Assembly (NCBI GenBank): GCA_026415395.1
Contig: JAOAHD010000002.1
Span: 310,001-374,000, forward strand
Origin: Candidatus Binatia bacterium
GTDB taxonomy: Bacteria; Desulfobacterota; Binatia; HRBIN30
Direction of reading: 5' to 3'
DNA length: 64,000 bases
Part shown: piece after piece, positions 10,785-19,458 of the stretch
Layout: every line of letters begins with the position of its first letter
How positions within the stretch are numbered: position 1 is the stretch's first letter
Program-made: the position numbers and the translations under genes
The notes under the pieces: generated by a model
What the model was told of the DNA's origin: nothing
Databases searched by the model: none
What the model saw: the letters and a program-made list of their open reading frames with translations, nothing else

Positions 10785-11984
10785 ATGGACTTCTCGTTTT
10801 CGCCCAAAGTACAGGAGCTACAGCGCAAGCTCCAACAGTTCATGGAGGACTACGTTTACCCAGCCGAGCCCATTTACCACCAGCAGTTGCAAGAGAACCG
10901 GTGGGCACAGCCGCCGATCATGGAGGAACTCAAGGCTAAGGCACGAGCGGCTGGTTTGTGGAATTTGTTTCTGTCGCATAGCCCTCGTGGGGCGGGGCTG
11001 ACCAATCTCGAATACGCGCCCTTGTGTGAAATCATGGGGCGCTCACACATCGCCCCCGAGGTTTTCAACTGTGCTGCACCGGACACCGGCAACATGGAAA
11101 TCCTCGACCGGTACGGTACGCCCGAGCAGCAACAGCAGTGGCTCGAGCTGCTGCTGGCGGGCGAGATCCGCTCAGCCTTTGCCATGACCGAGCCGGACGT
11201 GGCTTCGTCGGACGCCACGAACATTCAGTGCAGCATTCGGCGCGATGGTGATTTTTACGTCATCAACGGACGCAAGTGGTGGACATCGGGCATTCTCCAC
11301 CCCCACTGCAAGCTCATCATCGTGATGGGAAAAACCAATCCCGATGCGCCTCGCCATCAGCAACAATCGCAAATTTTGGTGCCGCGCGACACACCGGGGG
11401 TGAAGATCGTGCGCCACTTGCCGGTGTTCGGCTACGACGATGCCCCGCACGGCCACGGGGAAGTGCTCTTCGAGGATGTGCGCGTGCCGGTGAGCAATAT
11501 TTTACTCGGCGAGGGCCGCGGCTTCGAAATCGCCCAAGGGCGGTTGGGCCCCGGTCGCATCCACCACTGCATGCGGCTCATTGGCCTGGCAGAGCGGGCA
11601 CTCGATGCCATGTGCAAACGAGTCAAGCGCCGGGTGGCCTTCGGCAAACCCTTAGCGGAGCAAACCGTCACGCTGGAACGGATTGCTGAAGCCCGCATTC
11701 GCATCGAGCAGGCACGTTTGTTGGTGTTCAAAGCGGCTTATATGATGGATACTGTGGGCAATAAGGCCGCACGGAAGGAAATTGCCATGATCAAAGTGGC
11801 GGCGCCGAACATGGCCTTGCGGGTAATCGACTGGGCCATTCAAGCGCACGGGGCAGCCGGTGTGTGCGACGACTTTGGTCTAGCTTACGCTTACGCGGGC
11901 GCCCGCACCTTGCGGATTGCCGACGGTCCCGACGAAGTGCACCGCAATCAAATTGCCAAGCTCGAACTGGCGGAGCACGAGTGA
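10785..11984 (+). CDS. Acyl-CoA dehydrogenase (ACAD11-like)
   Basis: A 399-residue FAD-dependent acyl-CoA dehydrogenase that would introduce the alpha,beta double bond in an acyl-CoA. Visible are the N-terminal helical domain, the [17 protein letters not shown]/substrate loop (about 128-141), the [10 protein letters not shown] strand, and the C-terminal Q-A-H-G-A-A-G-V and D-G-P-D-E-V-H motifs. The [14 protein letters not shown] helix is typical of ACAD10/11-like members, which often handle branched or hydroxylated chains. The start is set by AAAGGAG six bases before the ATG at 10785. The next gene begins 4 bases after the stop. Confidence 0.92.
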   Translation: MDFSFSPKVQELQRKLQQFMEDYVYPAEPIYHQQLQENRWAQPPIMEELKAKARAAGLWNLFLSHSPRGAGLTNLEYAPLCEIMGRSHIAPEVFNCAAPDTGNMEILDRYGTPEQQQQWLELLLAGEIRSAFAMTEPDVASSDATNIQCSIRRDGDFYVINGRKWWTSGILHPHCKLIIVMGKTNPDAPRHQQQSQILVPRDTPGVKIVRHLPVFGYDDAPHGHGEVLFEDVRVPVSNILLGEGRGFEIAQGRLGPGRIHHCMRLIGLAERALDAMCKRVKRRVAFGKPLAEQTVTLERIAEARIRIEQARLLVFKAAYMMDTVGNKAARKEIAMIKVAAPNMALRVIDWAIQAHGAAGVCDDFGLAYAYAGARTLRIADGPDEVHRNQIAKLELAEHE

Positions 11985-11988
11985 GTTC

Positions 11989-12594
11989 ATGAAACAGCTC
12001 CATCGCGACGACTTGTTTTGCTGGTCCCAGTTCAACGAAGAGCGCGACCTCGACTTCCATTCCGTCCTGTGGGTGCGTGCGGGAGGGAATGTTGCCATCG
12101 ATCCCTTACCGCTCAGTGCTCATGATCGAGCCCACCTCGCGCGGCTGGGTGGTGTTGCCTGGGTGGTCGTGACGAATTCCGACCATGTGCGCGCAACCGC
12201 TGAACTCGTCGCTTTGACCGGTGCGCAGGTTGCCGGCCCGCGAGCGGAGCGTGACACGTTTCCGATTTCCTGCCAGCGCTGGCTTGGCGACGGCGACGAG
12301 GTCGTACCTGGCTTGCGCGTGCTCGAGTTGCACGGCTCGAAGACGCCGGGCGAACTCGCCTTGTTACTCGACCCGGAAACCCTAATTACCGGTGACCTGT
12401 TGCGCTGCCACCGCGCTGGGTGGTTGTGCTTGCTGCCTGAGACCAAGCTTGCCGACCGAGTAGCGGCGCGCGCCTCAGTGGAGCGGCTCGTCGCGCTTCC
12501 CGGAATCGAGGCCGTGCTCGTGGGCGACGGCTGGCCCGTGTTCCGCGATGGGCACGCCCGTTTGCGAGAGCTATGGGAGAGCTTGCAGTGGTAA
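11989..12594 (+). CDS. MBL-fold-like protein with a degenerate metal site
   Basis: A 201-residue protein with the outline of the metallo-beta-lactamase fold: a V-x-V-T-N-S-D-H-V-R loop where active enzymes have H-x-H-x-D-H, then E-L-H-G-S-K-T-P-G-E-L-A-L-L-L, L-I-T-G-D-L-L and V-L-V-G-D-G-W-P-V-F. Of the first metal motif only one D-H remains. It starts 4 bases after the acyl-CoA dehydrogenase, so the two are almost certainly co-transcribed. It may be a non-catalytic binding protein or a hydrolase with an altered site. The ATG at 11989 avoids overlap with the upstream gene. Confidence 0.7.
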   Translation: MKQLHRDDLFCWSQFNEERDLDFHSVLWVRAGGNVAIDPLPLSAHDRAHLARLGGVAWVVVTNSDHVRATAELVALTGAQVAGPRAERDTFPISCQRWLGDGDEVVPGLRVLELHGSKTPGELALLLDPETLITGDLLRCHRAGWLCLLPETKLADRVAARASVERLVALPGIEAVLVGDGWPVFRDGHARLRELWESLQW

Positions 12595-12631
12595 CGTGGC
12601 AACGGATTGCGGTAGTGCGCAGGCCAGCGGA

Positions 12632-13780
12632 TTACGCCAGGCGATAGAGCGTAGCGGCATTACCACCCCGCACCGCGCGCGCCGCTGCCGGTGGAAGCTG
12701 TGCGCACAGTTCCGCAAGCTCTTCCATGTAGTCACCGGCGTGATCGCTGTGTGGGAAATCGCTCGCCCACAAAAACCGGTCGGCACCCACGGCGGCAACT
12801 GCTGCCGGCAAAAAGCTCTCGTCAGGGTCCGCCGCAATCCAACACTGCCGCCGAACATAGTTGCTCGGTAGGTCCTGCAGCGGCATGGTGATTCGCAGCG
12901 ACCCGCTGTACAGAGCGTCCATCCGCTCCATCCAATACGGTAGCCAACCGGCGCCCGACTCGAGCACGACAATCTTGAGTTGTGGAAAGCGGTCGAAGGT
13001 GGCGAACTGGAAAAACGTGGAAAATGCCTGCTGCACTGCTTGCGGGAACAGCATCTGCAAGTACCAGATTTGCGCCGGAATGGCCTCGGGCCACGACACG
13101 TGGTCGAAGCGGTGGTGCAAGCTTCGCGCTGGCGGATCCACTCCGGTGTGAATGGCAATCGGCACGTCAAGCTCCTGAGCCGCTTGCCAAAGCGGGTCGT
13201 GGTCGGGATGCCCGTGGGGAAGGCCATCCAAGGTGAACGGCAAAAGGAAACCGCCGCGAGCGCCGTTGGCCACCGCACGGCGGAGTTCCGCCGCGGCTGC
13301 ATGGGCGTCGCCGAGGCTCAAATGGGCAATCGGAATCAACCGCCCGCCGGAGTCGGCGCAAAAGTCTTCGATCCAACGGTTGTACGCCCGGCAGTGCGCC
13401 AACGCGTACATGGGGTCGGCCACCTCCGCTTCCCACTGCAGACCGAGCGTGGGATAGAGAACCGCATGCGTGACCCCCTGCGCATCGAGCAAGGCAAGGC
13501 GTGCTTTGGCATCGTAAGCGGCCGCGGGGGCGTACGCGAGGTAGCGGCCCGAGGTTGCTGCTTCGGCGAGCTCGGCGAGCGAGAGTCCCATGCCGCCGAT
13601 ACCGCCGAGCATCTCCGGAGTCGTCAGCCGAGCCGGGCGACCGTCGATTTCGAGGAGGTCTCTGCCGTCTTCTCCGCGCCGGATACGAATTGCCCGGTCA
13701 CGGAAGGGAGGATCGATATAGCGCGGCCACAGGTCAGGCGGCTCGAGCACATGGCCGTCAGCATCCACGACGAACTCCAT
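12632..13780 (-). CDS. Amidohydrolase-2 family protein (ACMSD-like TIM barrel)
   Basis: A 382-residue metal-dependent hydrolase or decarboxylase of the amidohydrolase-related superfamily. It begins D-A-D-G-H-V-L-E-P-P-D-L-W, the usual D-x-D-x-H opening of this branch. Further ligands are seen in A-I-H-T-G-V-D-P, the V-L-E-S-G-A-G-W-L-P-Y-W strand and L-W-A-S-D-F-P-H-S-D. Members act on aromatic or heterocyclic acids in catabolic pathways, which fits the neighbouring acyl-CoA dehydrogenase, but the substrate cannot be named. It converges on the degenerate MBL gene with a 37-base gap. Metal residues look complete. Confidence 0.88.
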   Translation of the reverse strand: MEFVVDADGHVLEPPDLWPRYIDPPFRDRAIRIRRGEDGRDLLEIDGRPARLTTPEMLGGIGGMGLSLAELAEAATSGRYLAYAPAAAYDAKARLALLDAQGVTHAVLYPTLGLQWEAEVADPMYALAHCRAYNRWIEDFCADSGGRLIPIAHLSLGDAHAAAAELRRAVANGARGGFLLPFTLDGLPHGHPDHDPLWQAAQELDVPIAIHTGVDPPARSLHHRFDHVSWPEAIPAQIWYLQMLFPQAVQQAFSTFFQFATFDRFPQLKIVVLESGAGWLPYWMERMDALYSGSLRITMPLQDLPSNYVRRQCWIAADPDESFLPAAVAAVGADRFLWASDFPHSDHAGDYMEELAELCAQLPPAAARAVRGGNAATLYRLA

Positions 13781-13917
13781 GGCACTTCGCCTACCGCAAA
13801 GCAGAGAACCGCGTCAAACCTCGCTGACACTGGAACCGGCGAGTAGCGAGCAGCGAGTGGCGAGTGGTGGCTGGCGTGAACCGGGAATGGTGAATCCTGA
13901 ATGGCCAATGAATCGTA

Positions 13918-13937
13918 GGGGCGACGCATGCGTCGTC
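13918..13937. repeat. GACGCATGCGTC repeat, copy 2
   Basis: In the 253-base gap between the amidohydrolase and the DUF4412-like gene lies GGGCGACGCATGCGTCGTC, sharing the 12-base palindrome with the other copies. It is preceded by repeated tracts of the GCGAGTGGCGAGTGG and GAATGGTGAATCCTGAATGG type, which resemble the reverse complement of tracts seen at the 10.4 and 24.1 kb copies. Confidence 0.65.
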
Positions 13938-14033
13938 GGTGCCACGACAGCGCACGAGCGTGCTCGTTTGGTGCGGCAGCGTCCCCTCCGCGGGGAAAGG
14001 TCTTGTTAGCGACCAACTCGTGGCTGGTGCGAG

Positions 14034-14810
14034 TTAGCGAGGAAGCGGTGGGCCTGGGCGCAGCTCGAAGCCCTGCGGCACTTCGAACTCGGTTTCTGGC
14101 GGCGCCGTGGTGTCCACCTTGGTCACTACAGCGCGAACGCCACCCATTTCGGTCTCCAAAGGAAACCCAGGAATTTCCCCGTAAGTCTCTTGCAGGTTTC
14201 GGCCACCAAACGGATTCAGTTTCCCCAGCCGCTGTTGAGCCGTCAGCCAGTCCTTCCGCAGCTCGCGAAAGGCGGGAATTTGATCGGTCGTGCAAGCCGT
14301 GAGCAACGTTTTGCCCTCCGCTTCGGCGACGTATTCGCTGCATCGGTAGCCGGCTATGGTTTTTGTTTTCCCGGTCTTGCGTACCTTGGCTTTGGTTGCG
14401 GCTGCTTGGCGTTCGCCCACCATGTGTTCGAGCAATCGGCGCTGCTCTGGCGGAAGCGACTCTAACTCCTTTTGCATGTGCTTCAGTGCCAACTGCATGT
14501 GCTCCCGCGCATTTGCGGCGGCGCGCTCCAGTTCCGTTAACTGCACTTTCTGGTAGGTGCGCTTTTTGGCATCGATGAAATACACTTCGCCACGATCGAG
14601 GCGCACGAGGTATTCCGTGCCGCCGTCACGCGGTTGGATCTTGAAGCGCTGCGGGGCAGTCAGGACGCGCACGACCTGGGGTTCGCTGCCGGCGGTCGTC
14701 ATTTCCGCCTCCCAAGCCATACCCGACCCCAGCGCGATGCCAGTGATCGAACACGTTGCTGCCACACTGAGTGCAGCGATGGCGCAGGTGCGCCAAGCCT
14801 GTGCTGCCAT
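14034..14810 (-). CDS. Exported DUF4412-like protein
   Basis: A 258-residue exported protein: signal peptide to about residue 28 (ending A-L-G-S-G), then a beta-rich domain with V-L-T-A-P-Q-R-F-K-I-Q and a strongly charged helix (about 100-150, L-x-x-H-M-Q-K-E-L-E-S-L-P-P-E-Q). A second part has G-Y-R-C-S-E-Y-V and T-T-D-Q-I-P. This layout resembles DUF4412 periplasmic proteins. The ATG at 14810 follows GAGAGGAGA at good spacing. It lies 20 bases after npdG on the same strand, so both may be one transcript. Function unknown. Confidence 0.65.
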   Translation of the reverse strand: MAAQAWRTCAIAALSVAATCSITGIALGSGMAWEAEMTTAGSEPQVVRVLTAPQRFKIQPRDGGTEYLVRLDRGEVYFIDAKKRTYQKVQLTELERAAANAREHMQLALKHMQKELESLPPEQRRLLEHMVGERQAAATKAKVRKTGKTKTIAGYRCSEYVAEAEGKTLLTACTTDQIPAFRELRKDWLTAQQRLGKLNPFGGRNLQETYGEIPGFPLETEMGGVRAVVTKVDTTAPPETEFEVPQGFELRPGPPLPR

Positions 14811-14830
14811 CGGTTGGTCTCCTCTCGGTT

Positions 14831-15505
14831 TCACACGGTTTTGGGCAAACCCAAGATTTGGATGGAAGTGAGCGCCTTGTAGCGGCGGTTGAGATTCATG
14901 AGCAGCGTCGTGATGCTCTCCAGGTGATGGGCGTTGGCAAGCATGCCGGCGTCGACCGCGCGAAGCTCGGGGATGCGGCGTACCAATTGCGCAACCCAGG
15001 CATTCGCCTCGGGCACGTTGCCACACAACAAGATGTCGCCATGCAACACCTCGTTCAAATCCATCAGTTCCTTGGCACTCGAATTTTTAAAGCAGGCCAC
15101 GACACGCGAGGCAGGCAAGAGCTCTTGAATGCGCTCCCCTGCGGAACCTGCAGGTACGCGCATTAAGTGAAACACTCCGTCGCGGAGTTCCATGGGATTG
15201 ATGGTGTCCATCACGATTTTCCCCGCCAATGCTGGCTGTAACGGCGGGAGCAAGGTTTCCACGCCCTCGTAAGGGAAGGTGAGTACGGCCGCTTCGCACC
15301 AGTCCGCCACTTCGCCGTTTTCCCCGCCGGTAATCGTGCCATCGAGCTGGTGGCTGCGCAGCTTCTCTTGCAGCTTGGCAGCAACTTCTTGAGCCCGTTC
15401 CTTCTGGCGGGAACCTACGCGCACCTCTTCACCAATTGCGGCGAACCGCAGCGCGAGACCCTTTCCTTCCGGTCCTGTACCACCGAGCAACCCAATTCGT
15501 GCCAT
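14831..15505 (-). CDS. npdG: NADPH-dependent F420 reductase
   Basis: A 224-residue Rossmann-fold enzyme that moves hydride between NADP(H) and coenzyme F420. The start M-A-R-I-G-L-L-G-G-T-G-P-E-G-K-G is the dinucleotide-binding loop of this family, and V-G-S-R-Q-K-E-R-A is the strand/loop that recognises the NADP 2'-phosphate. V-L-T-F-P-Y-E-G-V and the G-K-I-V-M-D-T-I-N-P strand also fit. Length matches NpdG. It is divergent from the inositol-phosphate synthase with about 100 bases between, a natural place for two promoters. With the luciferase-like gene at 48.1-49.0 kb it indicates an F420-using organism. Confidence 0.88.
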   Translation of the reverse strand: MARIGLLGGTGPEGKGLALRFAAIGEEVRVGSRQKERAQEVAAKLQEKLRSHQLDGTITGGENGEVADWCEAAVLTFPYEGVETLLPPLQPALAGKIVMDTINPMELRDGVFHLMRVPAGSAGERIQELLPASRVVACFKNSSAKELMDLNEVLHGDILLCGNVPEANAWVAQLVRRIPELRAVDAGMLANAHHLESITTLLMNLNRRYKALTSIQILGLPKTV

Positions 15506-15606
15506 CGCAAACCCTTTCTGCCGCAAGTGCGGCCTACCACAGCGTGCTGGCAAGGCAAACCACGCTGTGCTTGCCGCCCACCGACTTCCTTTGTACACAG
15601 CTTAGT

Positions 15607-16920
15607 ATGGATCCTGGGAAACCGATTCGACCCGCCGAGGGCAATCTCGGCGTTTTCTTAGTGGGGCTCGGTGCGGTTAGCAGCACCTTCATCGCCGGTG
15701 TGGAGCTTGTACGGCGCGGGCTTGCCAAACCGATTGGGTCGTTGACGCAAATGGGCACGATTCGGCTCGGCAAGCGCACGGAGCACCGCGTGCCGCTAAT
15801 TCGGGACTTTGTGCCGCTGGCGAGTCTCGACGACTTGCGGTTTGTGGCGTGGGACATTTTCCCCGACAACGCCTACCAGGCGGCGAAGCGCGCTGGCGTG
15901 CTTGCCGAGCATCACCTTGAAGCCGTGCGCTCCACGTTAGAACAAGTCGAGCCCTTGCCCGGTGTGTTCCAGCAAGAGTACGTGCGCCGGCTGCGGGGCA
16001 CGCACGTGAAATCAGGTCGCAACAAGCGGGAGTTGGCCGAGCAGGTGAAGGCGGACATCCTTGCTGCGTTTCGCCGTTGCGAGCTCAAGCGAGCGGTGAT
16101 GGTGTGGTGCGGGAGCACGGAAAGCTACCTGCGTCCCGGAGCCGTACACGCTTCCTTGGCGGCATTCGAAGCAGGTCTCGAGCAAAACGATCCGGACATC
16201 TCGCCGAGCATGATCTATGCGTATGCTGCGCTCAGTTGCGGGGTTCCCTTTGCCAACGGTGCTCCCAACCTCACCGTGGACATTCCTGCGCTGGTAGAAC
16301 TTGCGCAACTGAAGAAAGTGCCGATTTGCGGCAAGGACTTCAAAACCGGCCAAACGTTGATGAAGACGATCCTAGCGCCAGGCCTTAAAGCGCGCCTCCT
16401 CGGTCTGACCGGCTGGTTTTCCACCAACATCCTCGGCAACCGCGACGGGGAGGTGCTCGACGAGCCGTCGGCATTCAAGACCAAGGAAGAGAGCAAGCTT
16501 TCGGTGCTCGACGTGATTCTGCGCAAGGACCTGTATCCGGATCTCTACGGCGACTACGTGCACCAAGTGCACATCCATTACTACCCGCCGCGCGGCGACA
16601 ACAAGGAGGGTTGGGACAACATCGATATCTTCGGCTGGCTCGGCTATCCGATGCAGATCAAGATCAATTTCTTGTGCCGCGACTCGATCCTCGCTGCCCC
16701 GCTCGTGCTCGACTTGGCGCTGTTCCTCGATTTGGCGCAACGTGCGGGCATGCGTGGAATTCAGGAGTGGCTCTCGTTTTACTTTAAGAGCCCGCAAACA
16801 GCCGAGGGGCTTTATCCGGAGCACGACCTGTTCATTCAGTTGATGAAGCTCAAAAACACGCTGCGCTACCTGCGCGGCGAGGAACTCATCACCCACCTTG
16901 GGCTCGAGTACTACGACTGA
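15607..16920 (+). CDS. ino1: Myo-inositol-1-phosphate synthase
   Basis: Converts glucose 6-phosphate to 1D-myo-inositol 3-phosphate with NAD. The 437 residues have the N-terminal NAD-binding loop L-V-G-L-G-A-V-S-S-T-F, the V-W-C-G-S-T-E strand, N-G-A-P-N, and the catalytic block G-K-D-F-K-T-G-Q-T-L-M-K-T followed by G-W-F-S-T-N-I-L-G-N-R-D-G. The short form resembles the archaeal and actinobacterial enzymes. The ATG at 15607 keeps the conserved N-terminus; the longer upstream frame is antisense to npdG. Product could feed inositol lipids or compatible solutes such as di-inositol phosphate. Confidence 0.93.
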   Translation: MDPGKPIRPAEGNLGVFLVGLGAVSSTFIAGVELVRRGLAKPIGSLTQMGTIRLGKRTEHRVPLIRDFVPLASLDDLRFVAWDIFPDNAYQAAKRAGVLAEHHLEAVRSTLEQVEPLPGVFQQEYVRRLRGTHVKSGRNKRELAEQVKADILAAFRRCELKRAVMVWCGSTESYLRPGAVHASLAAFEAGLEQNDPDISPSMIYAYAALSCGVPFANGAPNLTVDIPALVELAQLKKVPICGKDFKTGQTLMKTILAPGLKARLLGLTGWFSTNILGNRDGEVLDEPSAFKTKEESKLSVLDVILRKDLYPDLYGDYVHQVHIHYYPPRGDNKEGWDNIDIFGWLGYPMQIKINFLCRDSILAAPLVLDLALFLDLAQRAGMRGIQEWLSFYFKSPQTAEGLYPEHDLFIQLMKLKNTLRYLRGEELITHLGLEYYD

Positions 16921-16921
16921 C

Positions 16922-16949
16922 CTGGCAGAGCCCACACGGGTTCTGCCAG
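16922..16949 (+). terminator. Strong hairpin just after ino1
   Basis: CTGGCAGAGCCC and GGGTTCTGCCAG form a 12-pair stem (one G-T) around the loop ACAC, beginning two bases after the ino1 stop. No T tract follows, so it may end transcription weakly or protect the 3' end of the message. Confidence 0.5.
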
Positions 16950-17192
16950 CACGCACTCGCAGCGGCTTGCACGCGCGGCGGGGTCTGGGCCAGCGCTTCC
17001 TCTGGGGTCGATCCATCTAGCGCTGCGCCGCGGGGGGAGAGAGTTTTCTGCCGAAAAAAGACAAAAAGTCGCCCCGGTTTCTTGACTTGACGCGGCTTTC
17101 CGTTGCACAAAGGCAGGCGTTATTTTGTCTCGCCGGTTGTGCGCGAGGTTCGGAAGCAGACACTTTGAACGTGGGGAGAGGAGAGTGAGAGT

Positions 17193-17483
17193 ATGACCAA
17201 ATCGCAACTGGTGCAGAAACTCGCAGATGCCGCTGGGATCACCAAGAAGCAGGCCGACACGGTGTTGCAAACGTTGGTGGATGTGACGGTGAACACAGTC
17301 AAGAAGGGCGACCCGGTCAAGATCCCAGGGCTCGGGACCTTCCGCAAGGTGCAAACCAAAGCGCGGACCGGACGGAACCCGCAAACCGGGGAGCCGATCA
17401 AAATTCCGGCTCGCAAAAAGGTTCGCTTCTCCGTCGCAAAGAGCTTCAAAGAGTCTGTTCTCGGTGCCAAGCCGAAAAAGTAA
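17193..17483 (+). CDS. hup: HU-family DNA-binding protein
   Basis: A 96-residue nucleoid protein of the HU/IHF family that binds and bends DNA as a dimer. It begins M-T-K-S-Q-L-V-Q-K-L-A-D-A-A-G, has the G-L-G-T-F-R-K strand, the R-x-G-R-N-P-Q-T-G-E-P-I-K-I-P-A beta-arm with the DNA-intercalating Pro, and ends V-R-F-S-V-A-K-S-F-K-E-S-V. Length and order are those of HU. AGGAGAG precedes the start. A gap of about 270 bases upstream probably carries its own promoter. Confidence 0.95.
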   Translation: MTKSQLVQKLADAAGITKKQADTVLQTLVDVTVNTVKKGDPVKIPGLGTFRKVQTKARTGRNPQTGEPIKIPARKKVRFSVAKSFKESVLGAKPKK

Positions 17484-17645
17484 ACGCCAGGATTTGGTTG
17501 TTTTTGTGCGCACAACCAGCGGGGACAAGTCGTCGAATCCCAGGGGGGCGTCGCTTCGAGCGAGAGGGGGCGCTCCCGTCTTTTAAGACAACGCGGTTTG
17601 TGGCAGAGGAGCCACGCACGACGTAACGCGGAGGGGGATCGCATT

Positions 17646-18023
17646 ATGGAGCGAGTTCAGGGTCCTTTCGAACCAGATGCACTTGTGCCGGTGCAGTTCT
17701 ACGCCAACTTCCGGCAAGGCAGCGCAGCGTACCCGGAGCGGCGACTGATGCTGGCCGTGCTACAAGATGCTCTGGAGTGTTACCGGAAGTACGCCTTTGC
17801 TCGCGACAACCGCGGTCGGCAAATGTTTTTGGAAGCGCGCGATTGGATCTTCAACCAAGATCGGCAGTGGTGGTACTCGTTCGAAAACATTTGTGAGATC
17901 CTCGGGTTCGATCCCGCTTACTTGCGCCGACAAGTGGAGGAATGGCACGCCCGGGCTCTTGCGGACCCGCAGTCTTGGGCGCAAAGCCAAAAGCTCCCTC
18001 GTCGCCGCGTGCGTGCGCGCTAG
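17646..18023 (+). CDS. Small putative HTH protein, paralogue of 18780-19079
   Basis: A 125-residue cytoplasmic protein with no named family that I can assign. Its core (about 34-100) reads R-L-M-L-A-V-L-Q-D-A-L, then W-I-F-N-Q-D, then S-F-E-N-I-C-E-I-L-G-F-D-P-A-Y-L-R-R-Q. The last part looks like a helix-turn-helix. The C-terminus is basic (P-R-R-R-V-R-A-R). GGAGGGGG precedes the ATG at 17646. The same core occurs in the minus-strand gene on the other side of coaE. A role as a small regulator is an inference from the HTH-like pattern. Confidence 0.68.
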   Translation: MERVQGPFEPDALVPVQFYANFRQGSAAYPERRLMLAVLQDALECYRKYAFARDNRGRQMFLEARDWIFNQDRQWWYSFENICEILGFDPAYLRRQVEEWHARALADPQSWAQSQKLPRRRVRAR

Positions 18024-18154
18024 CCGGCGCGCGCCTGAGCGCTTCCACGCGCTCGTTCGTTGCACCCTTGCTCCACTCGGTCTCCACACCGGTGCAGACA
18101 CGGGTGCCGTGCTTGGTCGGGCTCGGTCGCTCCTTTTAATGGCGAGCTAGTAGC

Positions 18155-18748
18155 ATGAAGGTCATCGGTCTTACCGGCGGCATCGGGAGTGGCAAGTCCA
18201 CGGCTGCGGCGATTTTGCAGCAGCTGGGCGCGGCAGTGATCGATGCCGACAAGGTTGCCCATGAGTTGTACGCTCCCGGCACCCCAGGGTGGCAGGCGGT
18301 GGTGGCTGCATTTGGTCGCGAAATCGTCGGTGCCGATGAACAGATCGACCGCAAAAAGCTCGCCGCTATTGTTTTTGCCGATCCCAATGCGCGCCAACGA
18401 CTGGAGCGCATCATGCACCCGCTGGTCACGGAAGAAATCCGCCGCCGTCTTGCAGCATTGCGGGCGCGTGGAGAGAAACCACTCGTTGTGCTGGAAGCGG
18501 CGTTGCTGCTCGAGGCCGGCTGGCACGAGCTCGTAGATCAAGTCTGGCTTGTCACCGCTCCGGCAAATGTGGTTGTGGAACGGTTGCAGCAGCAGCGGGC
18601 CATGGCACCCGACGATATCGAGGCGCGTCGCCGCGCACAAATGAGCGACGACGTCCGGCGCGCATACGCCCACGTGGTCGTCGAGAACTCCGGGTCGCTC
18701 GACGAGCTGCGAAGACAGCTCGAGGTTGCCCTGGCGCGCGATTGCTGA
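18155..18748 (+). CDS. coaE: Dephospho-CoA kinase
   Basis: Catalyses the last step of coenzyme A synthesis, phosphorylation of dephospho-CoA by ATP. The 197 residues start M-K-V-I-G-L-T-G-G-I-G-S-G-K-S-T, a P-loop at residues 8-16, followed by the conserved V-I-D-A-D-K-V-A-H-E-L and the R-x-R-L-E-x-I-M-H-P substrate motif. L-L-L-E-A-G-W and the Q-M-S-D-D-V-R-R motif are also present. Length is typical. It stands between two related small genes that point in opposite directions. Confidence 0.95.
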   Translation: MKVIGLTGGIGSGKSTAAAILQQLGAAVIDADKVAHELYAPGTPGWQAVVAAFGREIVGADEQIDRKKLAAIVFADPNARQRLERIMHPLVTEEIRRRLAALRARGEKPLVVLEAALLLEAGWHELVDQVWLVTAPANVVVERLQQQRAMAPDDIEARRRAQMSDDVRRAYAHVVVENSGSLDELRRQLEVALARDC

Positions 18749-18779
18749 ACGCCTTAGGGGTTGCGCATGCAATGCCGAG

Positions 18780-19079
18780 TTACGCCGCTCGGCGTAACGA
18801 CCTCGGCCCCTTGCCCCGCAACGGCCGGCGCGGTCGATTTTTCAGTGCTTGGCGTACTGCCGACGGCGACAAATTGAAGTAGCGGCACACCGAGTCGAAG
18901 CTGAAAATGCTGTAGTCCGGGTCGTAGGAAAAAATGTAGGCGTCGGCATCCGCGCGGATTGCGGGGCAAGGATGGTCGAGGTCAGCTACAGCCTGCTCCA
19001 ACACCGCCAACATCAACAACTCCTCCGCAGCAAGAGCCCGCCGTTTGGGCTCGACTGGCTGCAACGGACCTCGCGCCAT
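18780..19079 (-). CDS. Small putative HTH protein, paralogue of 17646-18023
   Basis: A 99-residue protein whose core L-L-M-L-A-V-L-E-Q-A-V, Y-I-F-S-Y-D, S-F-D-S-V-C-R-Y-F-N-L-S-P-S-A-V-R-Q-A-L aligns with the gene before coaE, including the HTH-like segment. It is about 25 residues shorter, with a deletion in the middle, and ends in a basic tail. The ATG at 19079 follows GAGGAGGTGG, which decides the start; the frame is open further upstream but that part has no coding character. Converges on coaE with a 31-base gap. Confidence 0.65.
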   Translation of the reverse strand: MARGPLQPVEPKRRALAAEELLMLAVLEQAVADLDHPCPAIRADADAYIFSYDPDYSIFSFDSVCRYFNLSPSAVRQALKNRPRRPLRGKGPRSLRRAA

Positions 19080-19458
19080 CGTCCACCTCCTCATCCACTC
19101 CTCGCGCAGCAACCCCGATGCCACTGCTGCGCCAACAACCAGTGCCCGCCTCCATTGCACAAGTCGACCTCGTTTGTACAGAGGTCTGGTCTTGAATTGC
19201 ACAAAAATGTCCAGCGGTGGCTGGCGAGCGGCGAGTGGTGGCGGAGGGGCGACGCATGCGTCGCCCGTGGTGCCTGATCGCGGTAGTGTGCCCAGTGGAG
19301 CGGCGGCGCCCTTCACCCTGTTTCCCTGTCCCCCGGTGGCGGAGAGGGAGATTCTCTCGCTGGTCTCTGCATGCCTGCCGCACAGGCACGCGCGCCGCGA
19401 CGGAACGCGCCCGCGCCCCACTGGCGGCCCCCACGCGCTTCGGGTACATCGCGCGGCC
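19080..19458. repeat. Gap with GACGCATGCGTC repeat, copy 3
   Basis: About 380 bases between divergent genes. GGGGCGACGCATGCGTCGCC at 19247-19266 is the cleanest copy of the dispersed palindrome. It is preceded by GCGAGCGGCGAGTGG and followed at 19315-19360 by CCCTGTCCCCC...GGAGAGGGAG, a hairpin of the same type as near the 10.3 kb copy. The open frame of the next gene runs through this region but has no coding character here. Confidence 0.6.

Noticed and set aside
17082-17126. Promoter for HU (TTGACT/TTGACG with TATTTT)
   Set aside because: The spacing is about 28 bases, too long for a sigma-70 type promoter.
17486-17585. Terminator hairpins after the HU gene
   Set aside because: TGGTTGT/ACAACCA (17495-17518) lacks a T tract, and GGGGGCGCTCCC-GTCTTTT (about 17566-17584) has a stem of only three or four pairs. 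Both are too weak to call.
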